Part shown: one piece after another, positions 9,694 to 19,190 of the stretch
Layout: each line of letters opens with the position of its first letter
Numbering within the stretch: the first letter of the stretch is position 1
Source of the DNA: Plakobranchus ocellatus
Taxonomy: Eukaryota; Mollusca; Gastropoda; Plakobranchidae
Length of the DNA: 20,329 nt
NCBI GenBank assembly: GCA_019648995.1
Contig: BLXT01004113.1
Span: forward strand, 643,773 to 664,101
Direction of reading: 5' to 3'
Translations under genes and position numbers: made by a program
Notes under the pieces: model-generated
Told to the model about the DNA's origin: nothing
The model's database searches: none
The model's input: only the letters and a program-made list of their open reading frames with translations

Positions 9694-10591
9694 TCATACC
9701 AATTTTCTAAGACAAATATTCTTCAAAGATTGTTGGTCGTGTTTGAAAAAATGCTGATGTAAGATATCCATAAAGACAAGCTCTGTAGTGCTGTTAGCAA
9801 GGATTGTCACAACTAAGTAATATTTTCCAACAGTCTGGAGCAATAATTTAAGATTTTTCTTAAAATCCCAAAAACCAAACTGTTTTATTATATCTCTGAA
9901 ACCCCACTCCACACTGACTCACTTTTCCCATGGCTTTATTAAACTCTTTCTCCTAATGGGAGAGGGCTGCACCTCTGAAAGGGGAGATGAGGGTTCTCCT
10001 GAGAGGATAAGCCTGGTCCCCATACAAACTGAAGTTATCAATAGTTTCTACTTCAGCAATTAATCCATTTGTGGCAAGAAGAGCAGAATCATGGTGCTTG
10101 CCTTCCATTGGCTCAAACATATGACCAATTATTCCATTGGGCAGCATAATGCTCTGAAATTTTAGCCTATGAATACGTTTATGTCCGCTGTAGCAGCTGC
10201 GTTGATTTGACTATGGACGAGAAATGGGCCTCTTGCTGTTCCATCAATGAAGCCGATGCAATTTTGTATCGGGGCTCCTTTAGCTGCAACAGCATCTGCC
10301 GAAGCTTGTTTTGCTTTCCACCTTTGATTTAGCGAAGAAACTGTGAGAATATGATTAAAAGTTATTCAGATGTCAATTGGATTTATTCTAAAATGTGTGG
10401 TCACATCTACTGATTGATTGGTGGCTCAGTCTTCTTAAAAACACATAAGGCCTCAGTGTGAGAAATATTCAACCTGTTTGTGATGACTATACAGTCAGAG
10501 TCCATCTCGTAAGCGGTTGATGTCTGCCTGTTTTAATCTGAACATTCCTCATGCCTCTTCCTTTGCAATGTCTTCCAAAGAGAAACCCCTG
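9694..10591 (-). pseudogene. PIF/Harbinger-type DDE_4 nuclease (HARBI1-like) fossil
   Basis: Ordered minus-strand blocks are: a TTTCCTGCCCAG acceptor followed by RGFSLEDIAKEEA (10590-10552) and MFRLKQADINRLRDGL; HTEALCVF (near 10450); a second acceptor (CTCACAG near 10341) followed by SLNQRWKAKQASADAV; CIGFIDGTARGPFLV (Asp near 10245); HKRIHRLKFQSIMLPNGII; GHMFEPMEGKHHDSALL; LYGDQAYPLRR (Asp near 10015); VEWGFRDIIKQFGFWDFKKN (Glu near 9905); and VGKYYLVVTILANS, ending near 9694. The D-D-E positions expected for Harbinger nucleases are all still readable, but at least four frameshifts or stops interrupt the chain. Harbinger elements normally also encode a separate Myb-like protein; I see none here. 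Confidence 0.88.
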
Positions 10592-11271
10592 GGCAGGAAA
10601 TAAAATAAAACAACATTAGTATGTGATTGGTACCTGTAATCTATCATTCTATGCATCAAATTAAATTTTCATTTTATGGCGTCTTCATGAAATGGTAACA
10701 TGTTAAAAAATTTGGTTGTCATAAATAAAGCTGATAAACTATAAGGCAACATGTACTATAAAGAATTTGATGTTCTATAGTATTATTACAATCTTTAAAC
10801 TACAGACTTTATTGTGAGTATATCTTTATAGTAGCAAATGTTATGATAATACCACTGTGGTTAAATTAAATCCCTGTAAAATAAGTCTCTTGCAATCTCT
10901 GCAGAAGAGCTGCCAAAACTGGTTCTGTGGAACGCAATAAACAATAAACCGAGATTTGCTTGATTAGCAGTGGGTCTTCACAATGGTGAGTGAATGCTTA
11001 CTCGTTTGTACAGGAAACACAAAAGCTTACAAAGCTGATAGCCCTGCCTAACAGCGTGTGTTAGGTAATGTTGTCTCGTGGAATGTATTCCCACTAGGGA
11101 ATATAATAATTTGAAAGAATTAAAAGCATTTGCTCTAAGTGGAAGCCTACATTTTTTAACAGGTGACAGGCATCAAATAGAAATGAAATCAGCTTTGCAG
11201 GGTCATCGGGCTGAGTTATTAACACCTCATTACATCTCATGTGAGAAAAATGTATTTGGTCACACACTGTC
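10592..11271. other. Non-coding AT-rich sequence
   Basis: No recognisable coding block. Upstream Harbinger exons might be expected here but I could not identify them. Part of 11080-11271 is probably the body of the SINE-like element whose tRNA-like head is at 11272-11330, which would explain the open frame 11078-11281 as spurious. Confidence 0.4.
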
Positions 11272-11330
11272 CAATCCGTGAGTTGAACCTAAGACCCTAT
11301 GCTTTAATTGACTGAGCTAACAGGCCTCTC
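11272..11330 (-). mobile_element. tRNA-derived SINE-like head or tRNA pseudogene
   Basis: On the minus strand TTAGCTCAGTCAATTAAAGC (11301-11320) fits a tRNA D-arm / RNA polymerase III A box. AGGTTCAACTC (11280-11290) fits the T-arm / B box. The distance between boxes is short because most of an anticodon stem is missing, so it cannot fold as a working tRNA. This head-only pattern is typical of tRNA-derived SINEs; sequence at lower coordinates would be the body, but I could not find its end. Confidence 0.65.
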
Positions 11331-11550
11331 CTGCATTAAAATGGAGTGCAGTCCTTTCGTTAATCAAAAATTTTTAGTGATTAACTTTACTTCAGTTCGA
11401 GGCCTTCAGTGGTACCGGTATGTGAATGGATACGTATTAGTGAAAAAGATAGATCTATTTGAGACCTAATGATAATGTAATTTTTGTAATCTAGTGAATA
11501 GAAACCTCCTTTAAATTTGTGTTGCTGATGCCACAATGCAATGATGACTT

Positions 11551-11698
11551 AGCTGAAAGTTTTCGAAGGATTTTGCAAAAACGAATTTTCCACATGCTCT
11601 ATGTGCAGTTGGTGGAAAACATGTTTCCATACATAAAGAAATCTCCTAGAAGTGGGTACTACTGCTTCAACTACAAAAAGTTTTTCAGCATAGAGTCA
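11551..11698 (+). pseudogene. Second Harbinger nuclease fragment with catalytic Asp lost
   Basis: One plus-strand frame reads NFPHALCAVGGKHVSIHK (11584-11637). The usual family motif is a hydrophobic residue followed by DGKHV, so the first catalytic Asp is Gly here (codon GGT at 11611-11613, one G/A change from GAT). After a frame change, KSPRSGYYCFNYKKFFSI (about 11640-11694) matches the next conserved Harbinger block. The match stops at about 11698. The element is a short internal fragment and belongs to a different Harbinger lineage from the 9.7-10.6 kb copy, judging by its different wording of the D1 block. Confidence 0.75.
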
Positions 11699-11699
11699 A

Positions 11700-11785
11700 T
11701 GTCAACACAAGATTTTACAGAGAGAAACTACGCTCAGCATCAGATGAGCTCAAGTATGCACATATGTAGGATAAAAAAACCGTAA
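11700..11785 (-). pseudogene. hAT transposase C-terminal (dimerisation) fragment
   Basis: The minus strand reads LSSSDAERSFSL (about 11757-11722), which fits the conserved ERSFS core of the hAT dimerisation region. The same stretch resembles 14622-14690 at DNA level (CTCA-CTGATGCTGA plus an AAAATCTTG box), where the frame reads ISADAERSF. It abuts the plus-strand Harbinger fragment at about 11699. No upstream hAT catalytic exon is visible between here and 12.3 kb. Confidence 0.6.
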
Positions 11786-12298
11786 GAATTGTGGCAAAAA
11801 AAAAACCACTTTAGATTGCCATGCGGTAACAAATAGAGTGGTGAAAGTTGCATCAAAAGTTGCAAGCATTGCGATCAATTTTTATTGGATTACTTTACTT
11901 TAACACAGACACAAGAGTTAAACTGCATACACTTCAACATCAAACACAATTGGCAGACTAGAAAGTGTTCAGCCTAACTAAGTAAGAAGAATTTCATTTA
12001 CCGTAAGCAGGGGATACTTTGCCTCATTTTCAACTTTGGAGACCAACAACACAAAGGTTTGAAGAAATTTACGAGAGATTAAAGTGAAACAACATTAGTA
12101 AGTATTAGATCTCAACTTTTTCCAGTAAATGGTGACCAAAGATTGGCAAATAAAATAAGAAATGGGTATTTTATTCACTTTTGAAACTGATCTCAAAATA
12201 GAGTTACTTTGCCCGTGGGGCAATATCATGTGGAAAGAAAGGGGTAGCCATAAAACAAGGGCTAGGAATAAAAAAGAAACACCAGAAACATGAAAGCA
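11786..12298. other. Spacer, nothing recognised
   Basis: No coding motif or repeat unit recognised. An A run lies at 11796-11806. The decayed upstream part of the hAT fragment may extend into the first hundred bases, but I could not align it convincingly. Confidence 0.4.
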
Positions 12299-13810
12299 TC
12301 AATTAGACAATTTTTTCTTTCTTTTTTGGGGTAGCCATTCACCATCAGAGTCAGAAATGTCGAAGCTGACACCGTTCTCAGCTGAGTCAGACTCGGAAGA
12401 TGATCCAGGATCAAGACCAAGCCTTCCATCCACAGCTATTGACTCAGGCAGAGTTGGACTCGAGAGTAGTCATAGTAGTGCCTGTTGAGGATGGAGGGCT
12501 TGATTTGGGGGCTGCTGGTTTACTCCTAGTTGCTGCAAGCTCTGTTGAATTGGTGGATGGTTCCTGCAAGTCCTCTGTGCTGACAGATTTTCCTGGAGCA
12601 ACAGCCAGGCGTATTTGCTTGTCTGCTTTCTTTGCGGTTTGGATGATGGAGTACTGCATCAGACAAAAGATGGTACATGTACTGCGTGATGGAAACTTTT
12701 TAAGGACTACATCTGCATTCACAGGAAAAAATCCCACAAGCTTGAAAACCAGCCTTTAGGTTTTTGCCATTTCTGGCTCCCATTCCCTCTAGAAGCTTGC
12801 TCAACATAAATGGGAATTGACATTTGCCTAATGAAGCAGACATTGGGTTTTTTTGCTTGCAAGCCTCCAGCTGCTTTCTCCACTCTTTCCTCAGTGGACC
12901 AAAAAAGGAGATCTCTAGCGGCTGACATTTGTCCGTTGAATTGGCAGGGAGGAGTATAAATATAATATTCAGCTCCTGACACCTAAGACAAGCCCACTAA
13001 AATAATAGCTCAGGTTGTCCCCAATGAGAACTTTTTTCCCCTCTTTTCTTCTTGCCCAAGACACCACAATTCTAAGGAACCATTCCTCGAAATTCACCAT
13101 GTCCATCCAACCTGATTTGCTCCTCTCATACCTAGTTCCGGGTGAACCGCCTTCGCACCATGTTCTCCACAAATGCTCAGACTTGTAGATGACATGGGGT
13201 GGAAGTAATTCACCACTTGCTGTGCCTGAAAACATGAGGGAAATATTATTTTCTTTAGAAAAGTTTATTATTCGCTCTGGGTATTTTACCCCATGCCTGA
13301 AAATGCCTTTTTTTTTTGGCCAGGTTCATCAGCTAAATTGGTTTTTTAACAATTTAATATGTTTTCAGCTCTCACACTCCTCAAGGACTCTTCCAAATTC
13401 TTGAAGTATTCTTTGATTTTTCTGGATTTACCTCGGCCCGAGCTCTTTTTATATTTTGACAGGTTCTGTCACTCAGATTTTCTTTTTGTCTAGACAAGAA
13501 CCCTCTCACCCAATCTGCCTGGCATATTGTTTGTAAAGTTTTTTACATTCATTTGCTTTATATAGAGCAGCTTTCATCATATATCGAATGTCATCCCATA
13601 GTCAGAACAACTTAGGAGGTGTTTTGCTATCATATCCTCAAAATTTCTGCTTAGTGCTATTGGCCTTCCTGGAGTTTTGTCGTGTGCTCCCTTGATCTTA
13701 TTCCGCAAATCCGTATCTTGTAGATTTGAACAACATCTTTCACTGGGCATTTCTTACATTCGTCTATTGCTTTTAGAAGGGTAGCCTCATCACAATCTCT
13801 GTAGTTCCTG
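12299..13810 (-). pseudogene. Near-complete pogo-like DDE_1 transposase fossil
   Basis: Blocks in order on the minus strand are: YRNYRDCDEATLLKAIDECK (from about 13815, helix-turn-helix start); KTPGRP-like remnants; RTCQNIKRARAEVNPEK (about 13470-13420); EYFKNLEESL; ENILN followed by a stop and KTNLADEPG (13366-13325, where the family has N-Y-D-E-T-N); MFSGTASGELLPPHVIYK; GTRYERSKSGW; EEWFLRIV; KVLIGDNLS (second Asp, near 13025); LPANSTDKCQPLEISFFGPL (12945-12895); EWRKQLEACK; ACGIFPVNADVVLKKFP; and a C-terminal tail with an acidic SSSESDSAEN run and a basic QKRKKKL end, with stop TGA at 12299-12301. The first catalytic Asp is lost and the third position is Glu instead of the usual Asp. Frameshifts between blocks confirm decay. 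Confidence 0.88.
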
Positions 13811-14585
13811 TATTCTAAATCAAATGATCAAAGTCGAAAGGTTTAAAGAATTTAAACGAGCTATAATTAATATAAATATAGAACAGGAAAGCATCATCAT
13901 GATAATGCAATTGATTGTATTGTATACAGAATATGCAGTATTAGCCAAAAAAATATTATACATCTTTAACAATATAGTCTTTCTTACAGTTACAGTTGTT
14001 CTGCAGGGAATGTCTTGTGAGTGTAATTGTAATGCAGAAATGAAAGTTATACAAGTTATATATTATAAGGAAAAACAAAAAGCAAAAAATAAATGTAACA
14101 ATAATAAAAAAAAAAAATTACGCCCTAACTGGGTGACAAACATCACTCTAACTTTGCTCAAAGGGAAAACCTACAACAGGGTAAAAATGTCAGACATATC
14201 TTTGAAAAAAAAAAAAAATAAACAATGTCAACAGAAATAGAAATTTGGCCTTCAGCAAGCTACCAGTTTGAGTAAACATATCTCTTACTTATGTGAATTA
14301 AAAAAAAATATTCAAAGTTATAGAACAGAATAAAAATAAGTACACAAGCCAAAGCCAAAACCACTTTGAGTACACATCTTTCTTACTTTATATTAATAAA
14401 TGAAAGAAAAAACAACATAACAACCACAACAAAAAATAGTATAGGTACAGGAGAAAAATTAGCCAAGGTACAATCTTATATCGTCCCTGTAGAGGTGAGA
14501 AAAAAGAAATGAGTAGGTAGTTGCACAAATGCTTCGTTTATAAAATGATTATGATAAAGAAAAACCAGGTGTTATCTGCCAATGA
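13811..14585. other. A-rich non-coding stretch
   Basis: Strongly A-rich on the plus strand, with A runs at 14106-14117 and 14205-14218. The plus-strand open frame 13824-14240 has a Lys/Asn/Ile composition expected from A-rich DNA and no motif, so I do not call it a gene. Confidence 0.55.
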
Positions 14586-14588
14586 CCG

Positions 14589-15119
14589 TAGGCGTTCTGA
14601 AAAAACAAGATTTTAAATAGGAAAGCTTCTTTCAGCATCAGCTGAGATCAAGCATGCATAAATGTGTGGTGGCAATTTTGGCATAGGAAAACATGGACAA
14701 AGTCGCAAACAACAAAACAGCAGTTTTTTATAAGCTGTGTTCATAAATACTATGTCAAACATTTTACTTTAGAGTCATTTTTGAATCCCCCAAACAAAAT
14801 GATCAACACTATTTCATTTGAAACATAATCATATAATAATGTACCTTGTTCCAACTGGGTTTGGTGGCATTGTAGGGCTGGTCACAAACTGTGCCATAAA
14901 CCTGATGAACCTGCCTTTCCTTGCTCTTGCGTTTCATAACAAGGCATTTGCAGACTAGACAAATCCATTGGTTACAGCAAACAGTTTCCTAAAGGCCTCT
15001 CCCAGTAGGTTCATAATGTGTGCTAAACATGTCACTTGTGTAAAGTTTGGCATTAAGGTCTTTAAGGCATCTTCGTAAGCCTTTTTTATGTAGGCTGCAT
15101 TGTCTGAATTCACAGTGGG
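14589..15119 (-). pseudogene. hAT-type transposase fragment: catalytic exon and dimerisation motif
   Basis: The upstream block (15119-14845) reads PTVNSDNAAYIKKAYEDAL (Asp codon 15102-15104), VTCLAHIMNLLGEAF, then GRFIRFMAQF and PPNPVGTR. These correspond to the SDNxAY, C..H..NL and P.TRW region of hAT transposases. It ends in AAG followed by GTACAT, a plausible splice donor exactly where the family has the conserved Trp. About 180 bases further, KLPPHIYACLISADAERSF (about 14690-14630) gives the C-terminal dimerisation core. Two stops interrupt the first block, and most of the region between catalytic and dimerisation domains is missing, so it is a deletion derivative. Confidence 0.75.
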
Positions 15120-15880
15120 TACAAAAAATTGTCATTTACATGTTTTGTTAAATTTTATGATTTAATCATCAAACATCACAAATAAAAAATATTCACCATA
15201 TTTATTATGGTTTTCATAATCTTTGCGTTCTTTTTCCAGTAGTCTGTCAGGCCCTCTTTGTATTGCACACCTGTCCTATGTCGATAGAAAGTGTCCAAAA
15301 CATTTTATTGATAGTAACTGGTTGTCATCTGTGAAGACATGAATTGGGTTTAAGGGTGTTATTTTCCTGTTCTGTGTCAGTTTTAGCCTGTTCATAGCTG
15401 TTCGTGTCTCACTCTAGCAAGACTATAACTGTGTGGTTAAAAAAAATGTGAAAAGGTCTAGCGTCAGATCTACTGGGTTATTTTGAGGTACTGAGAGATA
15501 ATACATGTACATCCATAGCAGTTGACTTAAGATTACTAGTAAAACATAAGCAGCAAGAGAAACAAACTAATCAAAGTTGTGGCTTTTACTTTAACCTGGA
15601 TGCCAATTTCATGATTTGTGGCATCGATGTTGTAATCATTTTTCTGTTCCTGAAAACAATCTAATACAGACAAACACTTGGATTTTTTTTTTTTTTTTTG
15701 GTCAACTTTCTTGGCTAAAATTTTACCACACACACAATTTTGCAAGTATTCTGTTTATGTTATTTTCTTTTACTGTTAAAAATGAACAAATATCATACAT
15801 AAATAGGACTAGCTATTTATACAGGGGAACTCACAAGGGTGCTTACCCAATAGTATAATATGAGGTTTCAATACAAATTT
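15120..15880. other. Possible hAT upstream intron/exon remnants, not resolved
   Basis: If the hAT gene is intact upstream, its N-terminal exons should lie here on the minus strand. Frames such as 15536-15745 (minus) contain no BED-finger or other motif I can identify. A T17-type homopolymer is at about 15682-15699 on the plus strand. I annotate nothing definite. Confidence 0.35.
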
Positions 15881-15963
15881 TCGGGGATCACTGGGGTTGG
15901 AAATCCAGGATTTGAGACTAAAATCAGGGATGTACTCAAAATGTCAAATTTTTTGAGAAGATT

Positions 15964-16234
15964 AACCTTTTCAGGATGCAAACCCCCTTTCCGGTTATGA
16001 AGAAAATGCAACCTTTTGGGACGCAGGTAACTGATTTGGTTAGAAAGGTTTTACACCCCTTTAGGACGCTTACCTCCGCTGCGGGTACCTCAGAGTTTCG
16101 CATTCTCATATGATGATTTTATACAAATTTTCAAAAAACACAAAAATTAGTGCGTCTACAGGGAATAGAGAGTTTCCACCCATTGCCTCTACAGGGAATT
16201 TTAATCATTTGGGTGGTGCGTACTAAAAAAGGTT
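15964..16234. repeat. Degenerate short-motif repeats (CCTTTxGGAyGC and TGCGTCTACAGGGAAT)
   Basis: ACCTTTTCAGGATGC (15965), ACCTTTTGGGACGC (16011) and ACCCCTTTAGGACGC (16055) recur at spacings of about 46 and 44 bases. The reverse complement form appears as GCGTACTAAAAAAGGTT at 16218-16234. Between them TGCGTCTACAGGGAAT (16151) and TGCCTCTACAGGGAAT (16184) form a second pair 33 bases apart. The region is less AT-rich than its surroundings. It looks like an old minisatellite with an inverted member. Confidence 0.5.
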
Positions 16235-17633
16235 AAATTTGCAGAAATGTTTGCAGAAAGCCCAAATTTTGGTGGCTGTTAATTATGGGTTTTGGGTTGT
16301 TGTTTTTTAATTGGTTATACATTTAGCCATTGACTACATTACATGTGTCCATTTCATAAATGAAAGAATAAATTGGCATTGAGTATAAACAACAGTATAA
16401 ATAGTTACAGTCTAAAAAAAGAAGATGAAACGTTGATGAGGTTGATGTTGAGATTTGTTACTATAGCAACTGATTTCTAAAGATGTACCTCAACTGATTT
16501 GAGCAAGAAAATTTTTAAAGAATAAAATCTACTCAAAAGATTGAATTTGAGATTATTGAAATTATTCTTTTATCTCCTTTTAGTTTCAGTTGTTGTGAAG
16601 TGTTGTATTGTAAGTTATATTGTCAGAGTGCAACATGGTATTTAAACAATTACTTCCTTTTTTTATTTCAAGAATTTACAAAAAAAAAATATTTAGCCAA
16701 AAGAAAAAAAAATACATGTAAAATAAATGACCATGTATTTTAGAACAATATGTAAGTATTATTTATTAATTGATATTTTGTGTGGTTGTTCCAGTCTTGT
16801 TGTTATCATAAATTTGCAGCACCATGATATATATAAAACCCCAATGCATTCAGATTTGTGTATTGTATGTTAATGTTTTGATCATGACAAATTCTAAAAT
16901 GTGTAGAGCTATCAGTTAAAGGACAAAGCATTTCAAACACTTTTAAATTTTCAAAACAGCCTGAGTTGTGGTCTCTCTGTTTGTTGACTTTGCAATAGTA
17001 AAAAGTGGTCTAGCTTTAGAGCTATGTTGATCCTGGGTGAAGAGATGGAATTATTGACTTTTTGAAAATAGCCATTAAAAAAGAGAAGGAAGCAAAATTT
17101 TAAAATTCTTTGTTTCCAGAAGTGTCATATGGGACATCCAACACACCAAGACTGGAAGCTAGTTTTTTTTTTTTTGTAGTTAAAGTGCAAGAAGCAATGC
17201 CAATGGAAATCAGAAACAATAATTGTGAACATTCATCTGTGCATTATGATTATTTAATTTTAGTATTTAATCCCACATCCCTAGCCCCACTAATAAAAAT
17301 TGCAAAAGAAAAATAAGGTTGCATTGATTTTTCCTGGCGGGCTTTTAACTTCAAATGAAGTTCATAAAACAGCCGTTTGGTGGAATGAACATAAAAAAAA
17401 AAAATCCCTGTGGCCCTACTCTTTTTTTTTTTTAATGCTATCATAATTATTGGATTCTCCCAAGCTATGAAGTTTGGTAGAAAAACTTCCTTTAGAAAAA
17501 TAGGTTTCATGCTTGCCAGAGCTCACCAACTACAGGCTTTCAGAAGGATTAAACACTGAAAGATTCTCCCATTTGTTACGAGAGAATTTAAATGTGAAAA
17601 GTTTATGCAAACCGAACCATTATTATTCATAGC
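16235..17633. other. AT-rich sequence, possibly decayed 5' part of family B copy 2
   Basis: No recognisable block before 17634. By comparison with copy 1, about 350 bases of N-terminal coiled-coil coding sequence should precede it; frames at 17110-17316 (plus) and 17250-17510 (minus) show no convincing similarity to that segment. T and A homopolymers occur at 17163-17175, 17393-17404 and 17422-17433. Confidence 0.4.
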
Positions 17634-18540
17634 ATGCTATTAGTGACTCAGCCTTTGCCATGCGCCCAGACTGCAGTTAATGCATGTGATGAGGCTTTTG
17701 TATTAAGCAATCTACAAATTGCTCAGACTATTACAACTAATGATAATATTGCCACACTTCATAGTGATGGCACTTCAAGGGATGGAAAAAAGATTGTTGG
17801 GAAACAACGAACACTTTCTGATGGGTCCTCTTTGAATCCAAGTTTTTTTAGTGTTGCGAATGAAGATGTAACAATATTTTAGTATTAAATATTACACTTT
17901 TTATGTTGAAAAGAGCTGCTAGCTGTTTAAGTGAGCAATCAAGTGTTGATTCTAAATCATTGTTTAGGGATCTTTTGTCAAAAGTCAAGAGTAGTATGAC
18001 TATTGACTGACCTTGAAGTAACAATTAGGTCATTTGGGAAAAATTTGAAGACTTCCTCAACAGCGATTTGAGTATCGACACTGGAGTACATTTCCTACAT
18101 TTAAGTTCTTGTAATGCCCACTTTTTACTTGCGATAAGTAGTGCTTGAGAAAAAGGTCTAAATCGGCAGTTGAAAAAGAAGTAGGGGAAGTTCTTGGACA
18201 GGACAAAAAATTATAAACTTGCACAATTTTCGAAGAGGACTGAATCTGCCACCACGTTCCTTATAAAGATTAGCATCTGATTGTTCAAGGATGATGAGAA
18301 GAGTGGGTGTTGAACTGATTGGCTTACATTATTTTGTTCCAAGTCTATTATTCAAAGTTTTCCCGTCCAATCATTTCAAATGCTTCTTTGAGGCTGCGAG
18401 CAGTAGCCCTAATTTTTCCCAGGCACCAGAAAATGAAATTCTTTCATTCAGGAATTTCGCCCGCTGACATAAATGCAAAATTGCAAATTGTTCATTAACA
18501 TTGAGGATGACAAATTAATGAGTTGTATGTGTGCTCTCGC
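17634..18540 (+). pseudogene. Family B transposase-like gene (copy 2), 5'-3' truncated
   Basis: This is the second copy of the 6.7-8.96 kb family, on the opposite strand. It reads VTQPLPCAQTAVNACDEAF then VLSNLQIAQTI (copy 1: ITQPLPCAQTVGNMCDEGF). Next are HSDGTSRDGKKIVGKQ (Asp codon 17766-17768), LLSKVKSSMT near 17985, FEDFLNSDLSI-like sequence near 18047, VGEVLGQDKK near 18187, RTESAT near 18238, DDEKSGC near 18290, and a decayed SNxFKCFFEA...ISPADINAKLQIVH block ending at about 18500. After 17881 the frame is lost repeatedly. It retains SDGT residues that copy 1 has shifted out of frame, plus the segment after GKQ (TLSDGSSLNPSFF) that copy 1 has deleted. The C-terminal WGFF...FL and RRNASLHN blocks are not found. 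Confidence 0.72.
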
Positions 18541-18679
18541 ATTGTTTTTTTTTTAATAACCTGACCTTACTGGTGCCTTGTGAATTCTAAAACGCTCAAC
18601 TGATTTTAATAAATGTGCAAATGTTTATATATACTACTTTTGTTTGTGTATATAACTTGTACACAATATGGTGATCTCA
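18541..18679. other. AT-rich spacer, nothing recognised
   Basis: Short AT-rich stretch containing TATATA motifs and a T run at about 18546-18554; no feature recognised. Confidence 0.4.
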
Positions 18680-18706
18680 GGCTTTCAGGCCTTCCATCAG
18701 GGCACA
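18680..18706 (-). repeat. Copy of SINE-like core motif GGCCTGAAAGCC
   Basis: The plus strand carries GGCTTTCAGGCC, 7 bases, then AGGGCA. The same arrangement is at 19065-19089 next to the tRNA-like head. GGCCTGAAAGCC is itself a near-palindrome. Outside this block the two loci are not obviously alike, so this may be the remnant of a second element of the same SINE family. Confidence 0.45.
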
Positions 18707-19009
18707 GCACTACTCAAAACTTATCACATTTGTTCATATTACAAGTTAACATATACATGTAATTGTGTGGTGTCACTAAGCAGTATATATTTACTTCGTT
18801 AGCCTCTGTAACTTTTTTTAGCTTGAATTTTTTGAAAGGTTATGTTGTACTATAACTATGTACTGGTTTTAGATGAAGGGCAGTCCACATTAATAATAGT
18901 AAAGAAGCTGAGACTAGTGATATAGCCTAATATATATACACTGTATATTATATTTCTTCTGTACTTGGTAAACAGAGATCCATGTTTCATCTCTCACCTC
19001 AAATTATGA

Positions 19010-19190
19010 AGGATCATTTTGGAGGTTTTTGTGTGTACAGCCCATCCACAGCAAGAGGATTTCTGGCTTTCAGGCCATTTGTTAGGGCAGGGTGTTGATT
19101 GCAAGCCTTGAACCCACAACAGAAAGATAACCACAGGTCTTAGCATGGATTCCCTGTCCACTGTACCACCAACATCCTGCCCCTCTCCCA
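19010..19190 (-). mobile_element. tRNA-derived SINE-like element
   Basis: On the minus strand TGGTGGTACAGTGGACAG (19171-19154) fits a pol III A box and GGGTTCAAGGC (19115-19105) fits a B box, with about 38 bases between them, close to real tRNA spacing. The head starts at about 19185. It continues into a body with CTGCCCTAACAAATGGCCTGAAAGCC (plus 19065-19089) and a GC-richer segment to about 19010. The shared core with 18680-18706 supports a repetitive origin. The 3' tail and target-site duplication were not resolved. Confidence 0.65.

Noticed and set aside
9491-9710. Open frames on both strands at the pogo fragment start
   Set aside because: Out-of-frame or antisense shadows of the pogo block reading through 9372-9608.
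12400-12759. 119-aa plus-strand open frame
   Set aside because: Antisense to the C-terminal region of the pogo fossil, whose minus-strand frames match the family.
13824-14240. 138-aa plus-strand open frame
   Set aside because: Lys/Asn/Ile-rich composition follows the A-rich DNA; no motif or homolog recognised, and it includes A homopolymers.
17250-17510. 86-aa minus-strand open frame
   Set aside because: Contains Lys/Phe runs from A/T homopolymers and matches no known family.
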